DNA from: Serinus canaria
Taxonomy: Eukaryota; Chordata; Aves; Passeriformes; Fringillidae
Reading direction: 5' to 3'
Assembly (NCBI RefSeq): GCF_022539315.1
Contig: NC_066342.1
Span: 12,397,402 to 12,461,401, forward strand
Length of the DNA: 64,000 nucleotides
In this document: positions 34,513 to 44,790 of the stretch, in pieces
Numbering within the stretch: position 1 is the stretch's first letter
Layout: each line of letters starts with the position of its first letter
Notes under the pieces: model-generated
What the model was told of the DNA's origin: nothing
What the model saw: the letters and a program-made list of their open reading frames with translations, nothing else
Databases searched by the model: none
Position numbers and translations under genes: made by a program

Positions 34513-35100
34513 TTTCACCCTTTTTTATTTAAATTAAAATAAAAAGAAATGTGTTTGTAAATCCTTCCACTGGGCCCATGCAGAAGAGAGAACAAACACT
34601 TCTCGAGAGGTTTATCTGTTGCCAATCAAAACCTCAACCAAGTGCTGATGTGGAATGATCAAGGAATTCTTTACCTGTAAAACATCAAATTCTATCATAT
34701 CACTAAAACAAGCTGACAGTATAAGAAAATGCAAAAACCCATGCAAAGAAAGTCCATTGTTTCATGTCCAAACAGCTGAGTTTCAGGAGAAAGTCCATGG
34801 ACTGGAATTGTTCCTCTGACATCGCTGGAAGTCCCTTTTGGTCCTGAAACAGGCTTGCAGAATCCTGAAACAAAGAACTGCTAAAGAAAATCCATCCAAA
34901 ATTATCAAAAATCCATTGACAGTTATCAAACAATTTTGAGAAAATTTCTGGAATGCCCTGGTCACAGCCCTTAATTGAACCCCTTGGGCTGAGGCTAATT
35001 TTTGGCTTTCCAATGCTTTTGAGCTGCTAGCTCTTTCAACTCTTATTATTTAATTTTAGGGTTTTTGGTGGGGTTTTTTTGTGTTTTTTTTTTTTTTTTT
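34513..35100 (-). other. 3' internal sequence of the split provirus
   Basis: The first ~180 bp resemble 7978-8170, next to the 336-bp LTR. The rest has broken frames only. A T16 run lies near 35085. Confidence 0.45.
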
Positions 35101-36448
35101 CCCGAAAGAGCAGCAGCAGCGAGCCTTTAGGACCCTGCAGGGGCCCTGGCCCTGGTGGACGGACCAGGAACCCCAGACCTGGCCCACAGAGCGGGCTCTG
35201 TGTTGACACACCCCGGCACCGCTCTGCTGCCAATGCCTGGGCAGCACGAGCGACCAAATATCTCGTCCCCCTCCCCCCAGAATGACCGGCGCACGCCGGC
35301 AGCTGCGGGGGGGGAGGGTCCCCGAGAACGGTCATCTCGGATCTGGGGGTGGTCTGTCCCTACAGCAAGAGAGCAATGCTCTCTTTCCACTGTTTCTCTC
35401 GCCCCTGCAATACAAATACTAGTGTTCCCGCTTTCTTCCCCTCGGCACCACCCCCTTTGGGCTCGGGACCGGAGGCAGAACCTTCGGGATCCACACCCCT
35501 GACGCCGCTGAGGCGCGTGGGGGGAGTCAGGCATTCCAAACGCCAACGAGAAGCCCCCAACCAAACGCGAATGGACCTGTGAAAAACGCTGTGTCCCATA
35601 AAAACGCTAAGTTTGAAAGTGTTCACTCTTGCGGCAGCAGCTGTAAGCAGTCAAGCTGGGCTGCTTCCGCTGCGGGACAGGCTGATCGCATGGTCTGACG
35701 CAGACTCAGATGCGGAGAACGGGGTCCCCGAAGGCGGCGGAACCACTGGGGGGGGAGGTCGGTGGGGGTGGTGGGACTGGCAGGAGCACATCTCCCGCTG
35801 GGCTGGATGCAGAGAGGGAAGGCACAGGGGCGGCAGCAGCTTCTGCTCCTGGTTCCAAGATCGGCCACGCAGGCGCAGTCAGCAGAGCTGGGGGAGCCGG
35901 CCCGGGAGGCAGTGGGATAGCCGGGGGGGGCGGCGTGGCTGCGGGGTCGGCCCCCGCCCGTGCTGCCTGCACTGTTGTCGTGAATTCAATTGCCGACTGC
36001 GATGCAGAGGGACCGGGTGTGTTATCCAGCGCGGGACTGCCGACCACCCCTCTCGGTGGGGGCGGGAGCTGGTCTGTGCCCTCCCGGAGTGGGGAGTGGG
36101 AGTGGGGGGTGGGGGGGCGGAGAATTCCGCGGCAGAGCTGGCGGGGCCGGCCCACACTCCCCCCGAGGGAAAGGAGGTGGGGAGAAAAGCGGCTCCATTT
36201 GAGCATGCTCCAGAGAAGCAGAAAAAAAAACTTCCCCTCAGCCGTGGGCAAAGCCTCGCCCCCCCCTCTCCCGCCCGTGATGGGGGGCTTGGAAGCAGCA
36301 GTTTGTGTCCTTGGACAGCTTTCTCTCCTGCTGGGTCTGTCGGGGGGGCAAAAGCTCACCCCCTGCACTCGGCGACGAGCCTTACTGAGGGTTCTCTCTG
36401 TTTCAAAACAGAGAAGAGAGTTGTGAACGCCGGATAAATTGGGGGAAA
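35101..36448 (-). pseudogene. GC-rich region, possible proline-rich gag remnant
   Basis: Strongly GC- and CpG-rich. The - strand frame at 35706-36368 is open for 220 codons and rich in Pro, Ala and Ser, compatible with a proline-rich gag segment between matrix and capsid. The + strand ORFs 35613-36437 and 35710-36426 overlap it and look like shadows of base composition. No defining motif, so function is not assigned. Confidence 0.35.
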
Positions 36449-36731
36449 TGTGGGAGAATTAGGGATACCGACCGGAAGATCTCGGGCTGTACGGGTAGAC
36501 AGGAAGCCCCCTCCTCACCTTGCAGTCTGACCTTGGCTACCTGGCCGCACCCAGGACATGACGAAAGGAAGTGACACAGACTGCCCAAGCCATAAATACC
36601 CCTGAAACCTTTCAATAAAAGCCATTTGCTATCCACCACGTTGGTGTCTGTAGCTTGTGGACCGAGTGACTCTGTATTTGGGTCACCGTGCCGGTGCCCG
36701 GAGCCAGGTCGCCACGCAGAGAACTGCAACA
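36449..36731 (+). mobile_element. 5' LTR, family I (283 bp)
   Basis: TGTGGGAG to GCAACA. CATAAATA box near 36590 and AATAAA near 36614. Very short U3 for a retroviral LTR. Confidence 0.9.
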
Positions 36732-36734
36732 TTC

Positions 36735-36752
36735 TGGTGCCGAAACCCGGGA
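36735..36752 (+). promoter_or_regulatory. Primer binding site, tRNA-Phe
   Basis: TGGTGCCGAAACCCGGGA matches the complement of the 3' 18 bases of tRNA-Phe at every position as I know that tRNA. It begins three bases after the LTR. Confidence 0.88.
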
Positions 36753-36849
36753 GCTAACAACCTGGGGTCGGGAATCGCCTGGGCAGGGACTGGCAGCTGT
36801 ACAGCTGGACTGGTGCAGTGGGGGGGACGCCCCCGGACCAGCGACCCTC

Positions 36850-38997
36850 ATGGAGGCCATCGCGAAGGTCGTAAGTTTGGTTCATGATCAGTGGAAGATT
36901 AAATGTGAGCTCAGGAATTTTAATCTTGCCATAGGGAGACTCCTAGAGCTGGGGACAATTGAACGTCCCATAGATATAATACATTCGGAAGTGTGGGAAA
37001 GATGCACCGCCACTTTAAGAACCTCAGGCAGCGGTAAAGCCCTCAAAGCGTGGGGGAAAGTAGAGGAGGCCCTACGCAGGGCATTAGAAGATCAGGAGAC
37101 GTGGAAACCCGTGAGCAAATGTTTATTGGCTACACCACAGCTGAGAATAGGAGCTGCGACACAGACCGCGGAGGACTTAGAGCAGACCGGCGGTGAAAAC
37201 CCGCGAACGCTGGACCTCCCCAAGCAGATCGGCTTACCATCAGAGGGGGGGGAGGACGCGCGGTCGTTTTGGCAGGGGCTCACAGAGGAGGCAAGGGGGG
37301 CGGCAAAACCGCCCAGCCCCGAAAGGGAGGACAAAAATGCACCTCCTCCATATGTGTTTGAAAATGGCGGGGAGACGCGTGTTCAGGGCGGAAATGAAGG
37401 CGCCCCGGGCGGAAGTGGAGTCAGCTCGCTTAACAACACATGTGCGGGCGAGCGGGGGGAGGGAGCGGCCTCCGCGCAGGAGCATATGTCCAATCAGAGC
37501 GCTCAGCTCACATTCAGTCCTTATAGGGCAAGGACCTCCCCCAGCAGGAGGCGGGGGGACCCCAGGGGGAGGGAACGGTCCGACCCTCGCAAGAAGGGGC
37601 AGGGCCGGAGCCCGAGAAAAAGGCAGAGCAGCCCGGAAGTGTCCGAGCAGTCGACTTCCGACTGGGACTCGGAGTCGAGCTCCGATTCGGAGCGGGGGTC
37701 GGGGAGTTCCGATTCAGACTCGAGCTTTAACAAAAGAAGGGCAGCGGCACATAAGGAAACTAGCCACAGCGCTCCTGCATGGGTAAAGGGGACATCAGAG
37801 AAAGATCGAACTCCCCTTACAGACTGGCGGAAAATAAAAATAGCGTGCGCTCAGTGGACCCCATCAGCGAAACTGGTGTTTCCGGTCCGGGTGGGGGGAC
37901 CCGGCAGGAACCAAAGAACCTATTCCCCGGTAAACCCGAAAGACGTGCAGGCGATTATTAAAGCGATCGCGGATAAGGGGATTAATTCTGCCATGGTTTC
38001 AACTCTCATTGATGGCGTTTTTGGGGGAGACGACATGTTACCTTTTGATATTAAGCAGACCTGCCGAATGATTTTTGACGGGGCAGGGATGATTTTATTT
38101 AAGCAGGAGTGGGAAGATAACTGTATTAAACAGCTAGCCCTGGTAACAGGGGCAGACCATCCACTGCACGGCTCCAGCATACAGAGGCTAATGGGCACAG
38201 ACCCCACTATGATCACCCCCCAGGCACAGGCAGGCGGCCTGAGGGCTCACGAGGTTATGACAACGACTCGGGCTGCCCGAGAAGCCATCCGTGTTGCCTC
38301 TAAAGTAGTAGCCAAGCCTTCACCTTGGGCTACAATAAAACAGAGTGAAAGTGAAAGTTTCACTCAGTTTGTGGACCGTCTGCAGTCAGCCCTGGACGCC
38401 TCCACACTACCCTCAGAGGCAAAAGGTCCAGTGCTGGCAGAGTGCCTACGCCAACAATGTAACTCAGCCACCAAGGACATTTTAAGATCACTGCCACAGG
38501 GGTCCAACATAGCTGCCATGATCAGGCATGTTGCTAAGGAGGAACACCTAGCTCCCATCCAAGCAGCAGTTCACACTGCAGTAACGAGTGTCATGGCATG
38601 CATTAAGTGTGGCCAGGCTGGGCACGTGGCAATAAACTGTCCCCGGTTAGGATACCCATCAGCAGCTGCTCCACCACGTCAGGGGAAACCAAGGGGACCA
38701 TGCTGGGCATGTGGTAGGAAGGGGCATGTAGCTAAGGAATGCAGATCCAAGCATCAGGGAAACAGGAGAGGGAGGGGGCAGCCGGGCCGTATCCAGCCTC
38801 CTCCCACTGGGAACATGCAACGGCCCAGCTACAGCAGCCCTCAATGGGGCACAGGGTTCCCATGCCCACCACTGCCAACCCCTCCGGGAATATCCAACTT
38901 TTCCACCCAGCCAATGGTCCAACCGAACCCACCTGCACCTCAGGAATACCAAAAACAGCCCCTTGGGGAAGAGGTCCCTGGGCGGCCTTGGCCATGA
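36850..38997 (+). CDS. gag: Gag polyprotein, class II ERV
   Basis: Start chosen at ATG 36850 (Met-Glu-Ala-Ile-Ala), the first after the primer site; the upstream in-frame ATG at 36688 lies in the LTR. The frame is open for 715 codons. Matrix-like N terminus, then an acidic/Ser-rich variable region (about residues 200-310). Capsid follows with a major homology region around Gln-Ser-Glu-Ser-Glu-Ser-Phe (near 38340-38400). Nucleocapsid has two CX2CX4HX4C knuckles, Cys-Ile-Lys-Cys and Cys-Trp-Ala-Cys (38600-38745). The Pro-rich end overlaps pro. An intact gag in an old element is notable, though translation is not shown. Confidence 0.88.
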   Translation: MEAIAKVVSLVHDQWKIKCELRNFNLAIGRLLELGTIERPIDIIHSEVWERCTATLRTSGSGKALKAWGKVEEALRRALEDQETWKPVSKCLLATPQLRIGAATQTAEDLEQTGGENPRTLDLPKQIGLPSEGGEDARSFWQGLTEEARGAAKPPSPEREDKNAPPPYVFENGGETRVQGGNEGAPGGSGVSSLNNTCAGERGEGAASAQEHMSNQSAQLTFSPYRARTSPSRRRGDPRGRERSDPRKKGQGRSPRKRQSSPEVSEQSTSDWDSESSSDSERGSGSSDSDSSFNKRRAAAHKETSHSAPAWVKGTSEKDRTPLTDWRKIKIACAQWTPSAKLVFPVRVGGPGRNQRTYSPVNPKDVQAIIKAIADKGINSAMVSTLIDGVFGGDDMLPFDIKQTCRMIFDGAGMILFKQEWEDNCIKQLALVTGADHPLHGSSIQRLMGTDPTMITPQAQAGGLRAHEVMTTTRAAREAIRVASKVVAKPSPWATIKQSESESFTQFVDRLQSALDASTLPSEAKGPVLAECLRQQCNSATKDILRSLPQGSNIAAMIRHVAKEEHLAPIQAAVHTAVTSVMACIKCGQAGHVAINCPRLGYPSAAAPPRQGKPRGPCWACGRKGHVAKECRSKHQGNRRGRGQPGRIQPPPTGNMQRPSYSSPQWGTGFPCPPLPTPPGISNFSTQPMVQPNPPAPQEYQKQPLGEEVPGRPWP
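38757..38763 (+). other. gag-pro -1 frameshift heptamer GGGAAAC
   Basis: The heptamer is phased G-GGA-AAC in the gag frame, the X-XXY-YYZ form, right after the second zinc knuckle. Betaretroviruses of the MPMV group use the same heptamer here. A GGGAGG / CCTCCC pair just downstream could form the stem. The other GGGAAAC at 38683 is out of phase. Confidence 0.8.
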
Positions 38998-39386
38998 AAG
39001 CATGGGAACGGGACCCGTGGGTGGCCGTTGCCGCGAAGGTGGGCAAGCACCCACTGATCGTGTGGGCAGTGTGTCGTCTCCACAACAGCTCCGACGACTC
39101 GGCCATCTGCCTTCCCTTCTGGGTGGACACAGGGTCAGACGTCACCGTCATCCCAGGCATACATTGGCCTCAACCATGGAAACTAGAAGCAGCCCCCATG
39201 GTGGGCGGAGTTGGAGGGCTGTCCCGAGCCCACAAGAGCACCCAACCAGTAGCAATAACCCTCTGCACCGAGAGAGGACCGGGAAGAACTATCACCCTCA
39301 CTACATACGTGATGTCGGACTGTCCACCCTTATTGGGAAGAGATGCCCTTACCCTGCTGGATGTTAGGGCGAAAAATTTATTTTAG
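38764..39386 (+). CDS. pro: Protease (pro), -1 frame to gag
   Basis: Open in frame -1 relative to gag and entered by the slip at 38757-38763. The active site is Trp-Val-Asp-Thr-Gly-Ser-Asp with DTG at 39126-39134; flap and the Gly-Arg-Asp-Ala-Leu segment near the end are present. No dUTPase domain motif is evident. Ends at TAG 39384-39386. Confidence 0.85.
39374..39380 (+). other. pro-pol -1 frameshift heptamer AAATTTA
   Basis: Phased A-AAT-TTA in the pro frame, three bases before the pro stop codon. After slipping, the pol frame is open from 39380. Confidence 0.78.
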
Positions 39387-41992
39387 GGGCCACTGTAGCA
39401 TACCCACCATTGCCCATCAAGCTCACTTGGAAATCAGCTGACCCAGTGTGGGTCAATCAGTGGCCCCTATCAATGCCTCGAATGACTGCCCTCATTGAGT
39501 TGGTTAGCCGTGAATTACACAAGAATCATATAGAACCCTCCACAAGTCCATGGAACACTCCAATTTTCGTGATACCTAAGCGGTCTGGTGAAGGCTTCCG
39601 TCTCCTGCACGATCTGCGGGAAGTGAACAAGCGAATCCAGCCTATGGGACCTGTCCAAACGTCGCTACCCATGAACTCGATGATACCGAGAGGACAACCC
39701 TGTGCAGTGCTCGACATCAAAGACTGCTTCTTTTCTATCCCCCTGCACGAAGACGACAAAGAGCGTTTCGCCTTTTCCATCGTCTTCCCGAACAGCCAGC
39801 GCCCTAATCTATGCTTCCAATGGAGGATGCTTCCACAGGGAATGCTCAACTCCCCTACCATCTGCCAGATTACCGTGGACCGAGCGCTAGCACCTGTCCG
39901 GCAGAGCAATCCAACCGTAACCATCGTGCAGTACATGGACGACATCCTGATCGCAACACCATCCGCGAGACAAGTGGACCAGCTGGTGTCAACCGTCTCC
40001 GAGGCTCTGAGGACAAATGGCTTTGAGGTGGCGAGTGCAAAAATAAAAAAGGAACCATGCATGACCTTCCTAGGAGTGGGAATCACAAATTTCTACATAA
40101 CTCCTCCCCAGATGAAAATCCTCTGGGACATCAAGACGCTGCACAACATGCAACAGCTGGTAGGGTCCTTGCAGTGGCTCCGCAACATTGTCTTGATTCC
40201 TCCCGAGGTCATGGCTCCTCTAAATGACCTCTTGAAAGGGAAGAACCCATGGGAGCAGAAAACCCTGACACCAGAAGCGACAAGCTCGCTCGACTTAATC
40301 GAACGTCAGATGTCAGAGAGCATGCTCACCAGATGGGATTCAAGTGCTCCAGTCGACCTGTATGTCCACTTTACAAAAAAGGGGGGAGTGGGAGCCCTAG
40401 CCCAAGGACCCCCTGACAAGGCCCAACCGATACTATGGGTGGTCTTGGGGAAACCGTCACGAGCTTTTTCTCCATGAGTCGAGTGCCTCAGTAATCTCGT
40501 CATGAAAGGCAGGAAACTCGCCCTAAGACATCTAGGCATCGAGCCGTCCAAGATAAGCTTGCCTTTCCGCAAACAGCTCTCTGCGAAGTCAACAACAATA
40601 TCGGAATATCTAGCGATAGCTCTCACAGGCTTTGGAGGAGAAATTCGCTACGCAGAAAAACCCCCTTGGACTCGGCTGCTCACGGTCATCGATATCGACC
40701 TCCCACCCAAGGTGGTCGATCGACCGCAGGCAGGGCCAACCATCTTCACGGACGCATCATCGCAGACCTCCACTGCGGCGGCGGTATGGCAGTTAGGAGG
40801 ACAGTGGCAATGTGTCAAGGCAACCGACCCTACGCTTTCGGTCCAACAGCTCGAAGCAGCAGCTGTGGCGCTAGCGTGCGGACTGTTCCCAGAAGAACAC
40901 CTTAACATTGTGACTGACTCCATATTTGTGGCAAAACTCTGCCTAGCCATGTCCGGACCAGGTGTGTCAGTGTCCCCAGTGGCAACGATGCTGGAGGAAG
41001 CACTCTATTCACGGAAAGGCACCATATCAGTCATCCACGTCAACAGCCACGACCCGATCAAAGGGTTCTACCAGATAGGCAACGACAAAGCTGACGCCAC
41101 AGCAAAGGGCATATGGACACTGAAAGAAGCTCGTCAGTTGCACGAAACCCTTCACATTGGAGCTAAAGCGCTTGCGAAAAAGTGCGGGATTTCTACTGCA
41201 GACGCAAAGCACGTTGTCGCAATGTGCCCTCATTGCCAGAAGTCGCCACTATGGTCGAGTGGTGTCATCCCCAGAGGTCTCAAAGCCTCAGAAGTGTGGC
41301 AAACAGACTTTACACAATGCCAGCTGTTGAAACCTCGAGCGTGGCTTGCAGTTACTGTAGATACGTACAGCGGCATGATCGTGGCCACACAGCATCTCAA
41401 GACAGACTCCAAAGCGACCATCCAACATTGGCTGACAGCCATGGCATGGCTTGGAGTTCCAAAGCAAATCAAAACAGACAACGGCCCAAACTTCATCTGA
41501 AAGGTAGTCCAGACATTCGCCTCGAAATGGAACATCGCCTTAGTGCACGGCATCCCATACAACAGCACCGGACAAGCCATTGTCGAAAGAGCAAACCAGA
41601 CTCTGAAAACTAAGCTGGAAGTGCTAGCAAAGGCAGAAGGCTTCTCCAATGCCATTCCCTCGGGTGACCAAGCGCGCATCCTGGCAACGGCGCTACTAGC
41701 GTTAAATCAATACCCTAGGGGGGATGAGACAAACAGTCCAGCTCAGAAACACTGGGCCACTCGGGCACTAGAAGAGGGCCCGCGGGTGGTGATCAAAAAC
41801 AAACAGGGGCAGTGGGAACAGGGTTTGAGATTGGTGCTCACGGGGCGGGGATATGCGGCTGTTAAAAAGGACGGGCACATTAAATGGTGTCCACTTAAGT
41901 CAATCAAGCCAGACCTTCACCATGAGCAGAATGAGACTGATGACAGTTGTGAGTTTCTGTTTACAGGACATGCTCGTGGGGCGTCCTCTTGA
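39380..41992 (+). pseudogene. pol: Pol (RT, RNase H, integrase) with two stops
   Basis: One frame from 39380 to 41992, interrupted only by TGA at 40475-40477 (RT connection) and 41498-41500 (integrase core). RT palm motifs: Leu-Asp-Ile-Lys-Asp-Cys-Phe-Phe near 39710 and Tyr-Met-Asp-Asp at 39932-39943. RNase H: Thr-Asp-Ala-Ser near 40747 and Thr-Asp-Ser near 40913. Integrase: Thr-Asp-Phe near 41307, Thr-Asp-Asn near 41477 and the Glu of Ala-Ile-Val-Glu near 41582, with 35 codons between the last two counting the stop. The end overlaps env. Class II by motif set. Confidence 0.9.
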
Positions 41993-42968
41993 CGCGTACA
42001 TCCCCGTTCCAGAGGACGGACCACCAAGCCGTCCAGCAGCGCCCGAGAAAGCAGCACGGGTGAGACCCAAACATCAACGGTGTTTCTGTGTGCTCTTGCT
42101 GTTGGGGCTTGTCGCCGGAGGGCAAGCCAGCCCAGACCACAACCCTCATCAGCCATTCAGGTGGGTCATGCGACACCTTAGCAGTGGCAAGGTGCTCAAA
42201 GGAATCACCACACCAAACACCCCATCCTTCGTACTCCGCTTTACCGACCTGTTTCCGGGACGACCAAAGGTAGACCCCCATTCCCCACACGTCACACAAA
42301 TGTACCTATCCTACTGGTGTCCAGCCTCAAACCCAGGAAAAAGCTACTGCAATCACCCAGGGTGGGGATATTGTGGGCATTGGGGCTGCGAAACCATAGT
42401 TACAGATGCCAGACCGTCAGGGCCTGGTTGGGATCCACAAGAGCCCGACAGGTTCTTACAGTTCACCTGGGCACCCACCGGCTGCAAAACACCCTTCTTT
42501 TTCCACGGAAATTTCCATCGAAACAGTCATAAAATCCCTAAATTTCGGAAATGCACCAACTACAACATGACAGTTTTGCAGCCAGATCACCCCAGTTGGA
42601 CCACGGGCAGAACATGGACAGTAGCCGTTCAAGGGTCAAAAGAGTGGGTGAACGTGCAAATTATCAGACTCCCGGCCTCAATGTCCCAATCAGTCGGACC
42701 CAATCCGGTTCTAGTAGCGAGCAAACCCAGGGAAGAGATCGCAGTTAACAGTAGTTCTAGCCCCGAAACGCAGAGGTCAGAACTAGTCTCCCCATCCAGT
42801 CTCCTAGCTGAACCAAACCTTTCCAATTCATTCATAAACGTGTTAAATGCTACCTTCATATCGTTAAATCAGTCCAACCCAAACTTCATAGAATCATGCT
42901 GGTTATGCTATGATGCACAGCCACCTTTTTATGAAGGTGTCGCCTTCGATCTCCCATTCATCTTTTAA
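41922..42968 (+). pseudogene. env: Env surface subunit, gamma type
   Basis: ATG 41922 overlaps the pol end in another frame. A long N-terminal stretch precedes a hydrophobic signal (Cys-Val-Leu-Leu-Leu-Leu, near 42085). The mature part has several Asn-x-Thr/Ser sites and many cysteines. A Cys-Trp-Leu-Cys motif lies at 42897-42908, the motif that in gamma-type Envs forms the SU-TM disulphide. TAA at 42966-42968 cuts the frame. SU-like coding resumes out of frame at about 43035-43155. Confidence 0.8.
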
Positions 42969-43264
42969 AAGTCAAACAATCCATGCCAATGCAGATGGGA
43001 CACACCCCGGAGAGTCAGGTTACGGGCCAAGGCAAATGCTTTGGCAATGCAACCTTGGAAAAGCAGATGGGCAATGTCTGCAAAGAATTTGTCAAACTTA
43101 AGGGAGGGAAGTTCCAGTGGGTGATCCCAGCTGCATCAGGGATGTGGGTCTGTCACTGATCCGGGGTAAGCCCATGTGTACTCCTTGAAAAGTTCGATCA
43201 CTCTAACGACTTTTGTGTCCAAGTTCTGATCGTTCCTAGGGTCCTGTACCACTCAGATGAAGAA
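42969..43264 (+). pseudogene. Env SU-TM junction, frame-broken
   Basis: The late SU segment (Trp-Val-Cys near 43145) is in a different frame from both neighbours and ends in TGA near 43157. Cleavage-site region follows, with His-Lys-Arg near 43302-43310 as the only basic cluster. Confidence 0.6.
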
Positions 43265-43921
43265 GTGTACTACCTTTTCAAAGAAACCAGCCATCTCCAC
43301 AAAAGAGAAATAATTACAGGTTTAACTATAGCCATGCTGCTCGGCCTGGGAGCAGCCGGAACGGCCACAGGCATCTCAGCCCTAGCGACCCAACACCAAG
43401 GACTGTCCCAACTGCAAATGACCATCGATGAGGACCTGCAAAGGATCGAGAAGTCCATCTCTTCGCTGGAAAAATCCCTTTCCTCACTCTCAGAAGTTGT
43501 TCCCCAAAATAGGAGAGGACTGGACCTCTTGTTCATGCAGCAAGGGGGCCTGTGTGCTGCCTTGAAAGAAGAATGCTGCTTTTACGCAGACCACACCGGA
43601 GTCGTCAGACACTCCATGGCCGAAGTGAGAAACCGGCTGAACCAAAGAAAAATGGACAGAGAAGCTCAACGGGGCTGGTTCGAGTCGTGGTTCAACCAGT
43701 CTCCACGGCTCACCACCCTGATCTCTACCCTAATAGGCCCAATCACTATGATCTTACTAACCCTAATCTTCGGGCCTTGTATATTAAACAAACTGGTGCT
43801 ATTTGTTAAAAGGCGTTTGGAAACAGCTAACATTTTGTTTCTCGAGCGTCGACAACTACTTCAAGGCATGTTAAAGTTACTAACACGCTTACGATTTTAC
43901 ACTAATCCTACTAACCCATGA
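43265..43921 (+). pseudogene. env: Env transmembrane subunit, gamma type
   Basis: Open for 218 codons. Fusion-peptide-like Ala/Gly-rich segment (43317-43390), heptad region with repeated Ser-Leu, then the immunosuppressive-like Leu-Asp-Leu-Leu-Phe segment and CX6CC (near 43550-43582). A membrane span follows at about 43715-43795 and a short basic tail. CX6CC is the covalent gamma-type TM, unlike the usual class II Env of MMTV type. The ATG at 43265 is only the first Met after the break, not a true start. Confidence 0.85.
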
Positions 43922-43970
43922 TATTTTGTAACCTTTACATTTTATAACTTTATAAGATTTTTACTAATCA

Positions 43971-43984
43971 TGGGGGGGGGGAAA
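43971..43984 (+). promoter_or_regulatory. Polypurine tract
   Basis: A run of eleven G then AAA directly before the 3' LTR. Confidence 0.85.
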
Positions 43985-44268
43985 TGTGGAGAGTTAGGGA
44001 TATGGCGACCGGAAGATCTCGGGCTGTACGGGTAGACAGGAAGACCCCTCCTCACCTTGCAGTTAGACCTTGGCTACCTGGCCGCACCCAGGACATGACC
44101 AGAGGAAGTGACACAGACTGCCCATGCCATAAATACCCCTGAAACCTTTCAATAAACGCCATTTGCTATCCACCACGTTGGTGTCTGTAGCTTGTGGACC
44201 GAGTGACTCTGTATTTGGGTCACCGTGCCGGTGCCCGGAGCCAGGTCGCCACGCAGAAAACTGCAACA
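43985..44268 (+). mobile_element. 3' LTR, family I (284 bp)
   Basis: TGTGGAGAG to GCAACA, about 96% identical to the 5' LTR by eye. Confidence 0.9.
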
Positions 44269-44640
44269 GGGAGCCCCAAAACCCTGGTCAAATTTCTCCT
44301 CAAAATAGGAATCCATGCATTCCCAGATATTTAAATCGAGAGAATATATCAGATCTGTAAAAAATCCATAGAATTTTGTCCATCTGAAAAAGTCATAGAA
44401 ATGTCTCTTCACTATATGAACTCTGTGCTCAAGACCCCATAAAATCTAGAGGGTAATAACTTTCTCCTCTGAAGAAGAAAATGGAACCTCCATTTCTGTA
44501 GGCACCTTTTCCCAAATTTCAGCCCACATTTTGCAAAGGGCCGTATATTCAGGAAGGGAAGAGTTAACAGTACCTTGCGACAGTGTCCTCTGGGCTTCAG
44601 GAGACTGCTCTGTGCTGCGACGATTTCCGGACATTCTGTC
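44269..44640 (-). pseudogene. gag: gag start of the - strand provirus
   Basis: On the - strand, ORF 44634-44446 starts with Met-Ser-Gly-Asn-Arg-Arg about 135 bp inside the LTR/primer region, the place of a gag start. A second piece, 44412-44269, continues in another frame until it is cut by the inserted provirus. No family motif is visible, so gag is inferred from position. Confidence 0.5.
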
Positions 44641-44767
44641 TGGGAAACTTCAGAAGGTTCTTCTGTGGTCAGCCTTGGCTGTGAACTCTGTCCAAATTCA
44701 GGGTCTTCGGTTCTTCAGCTCGAGGCTACAACCCACTTCTGTGGTCACTTGTGTGGTGATCATCAAT

Positions 44768-44789
44768 GCCACTCACTCAGGGTCACCAA
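44768..44789 (-). promoter_or_regulatory. Primer-site-like sequence
   Basis: On the - strand, two or three bases after the LTR end, TGGTGACCCTGA is found. The first nine bases fit the tRNA-Trp-type primer site used by alpharetroviruses; the rest does not match well. Confidence 0.45.
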
Positions 44790-44790
44790 A

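Larger units (their letters stand above)
36449..44268 (+). mobile_element. Near-complete class II provirus, tRNA-Phe primer, gamma-type env
   Basis: LTR-PBS-gag-pro-pol-env-PPT-LTR in order, 7.8 kb. It interrupts the gag region of the - strand provirus. Immediate flanks GGGAAA and GGGAGC agree at 4 of 6 positions, a possible decayed 6-bp duplication. The LTRs differ by about 10 substitutions and 2 small indels. Breaks: TGA at 40475-40477 and 41498-41500 in pol, and at least one frame break plus stops between SU and TM in env. gag and pro are open. Confidence 0.92.

Noticed and set aside
35613..36437. Plus-strand ORFs of 274 and 238 codons
   Set aside because: They overlap each other and a minus-strand Pro-rich frame in a GC-rich stretch; no start context or motif. 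Best explained by scarcity of stop codons in GC-rich DNA.
36688..36849. In-frame ATG upstream of gag as true start
   Set aside because: It lies inside the 5' LTR and before the primer site; ATG 36850 is the natural start.
38683..38689. Another GGGAAAC as frameshift site
   Set aside because: It is not in X-XXY-YYZ phase with the gag frame.
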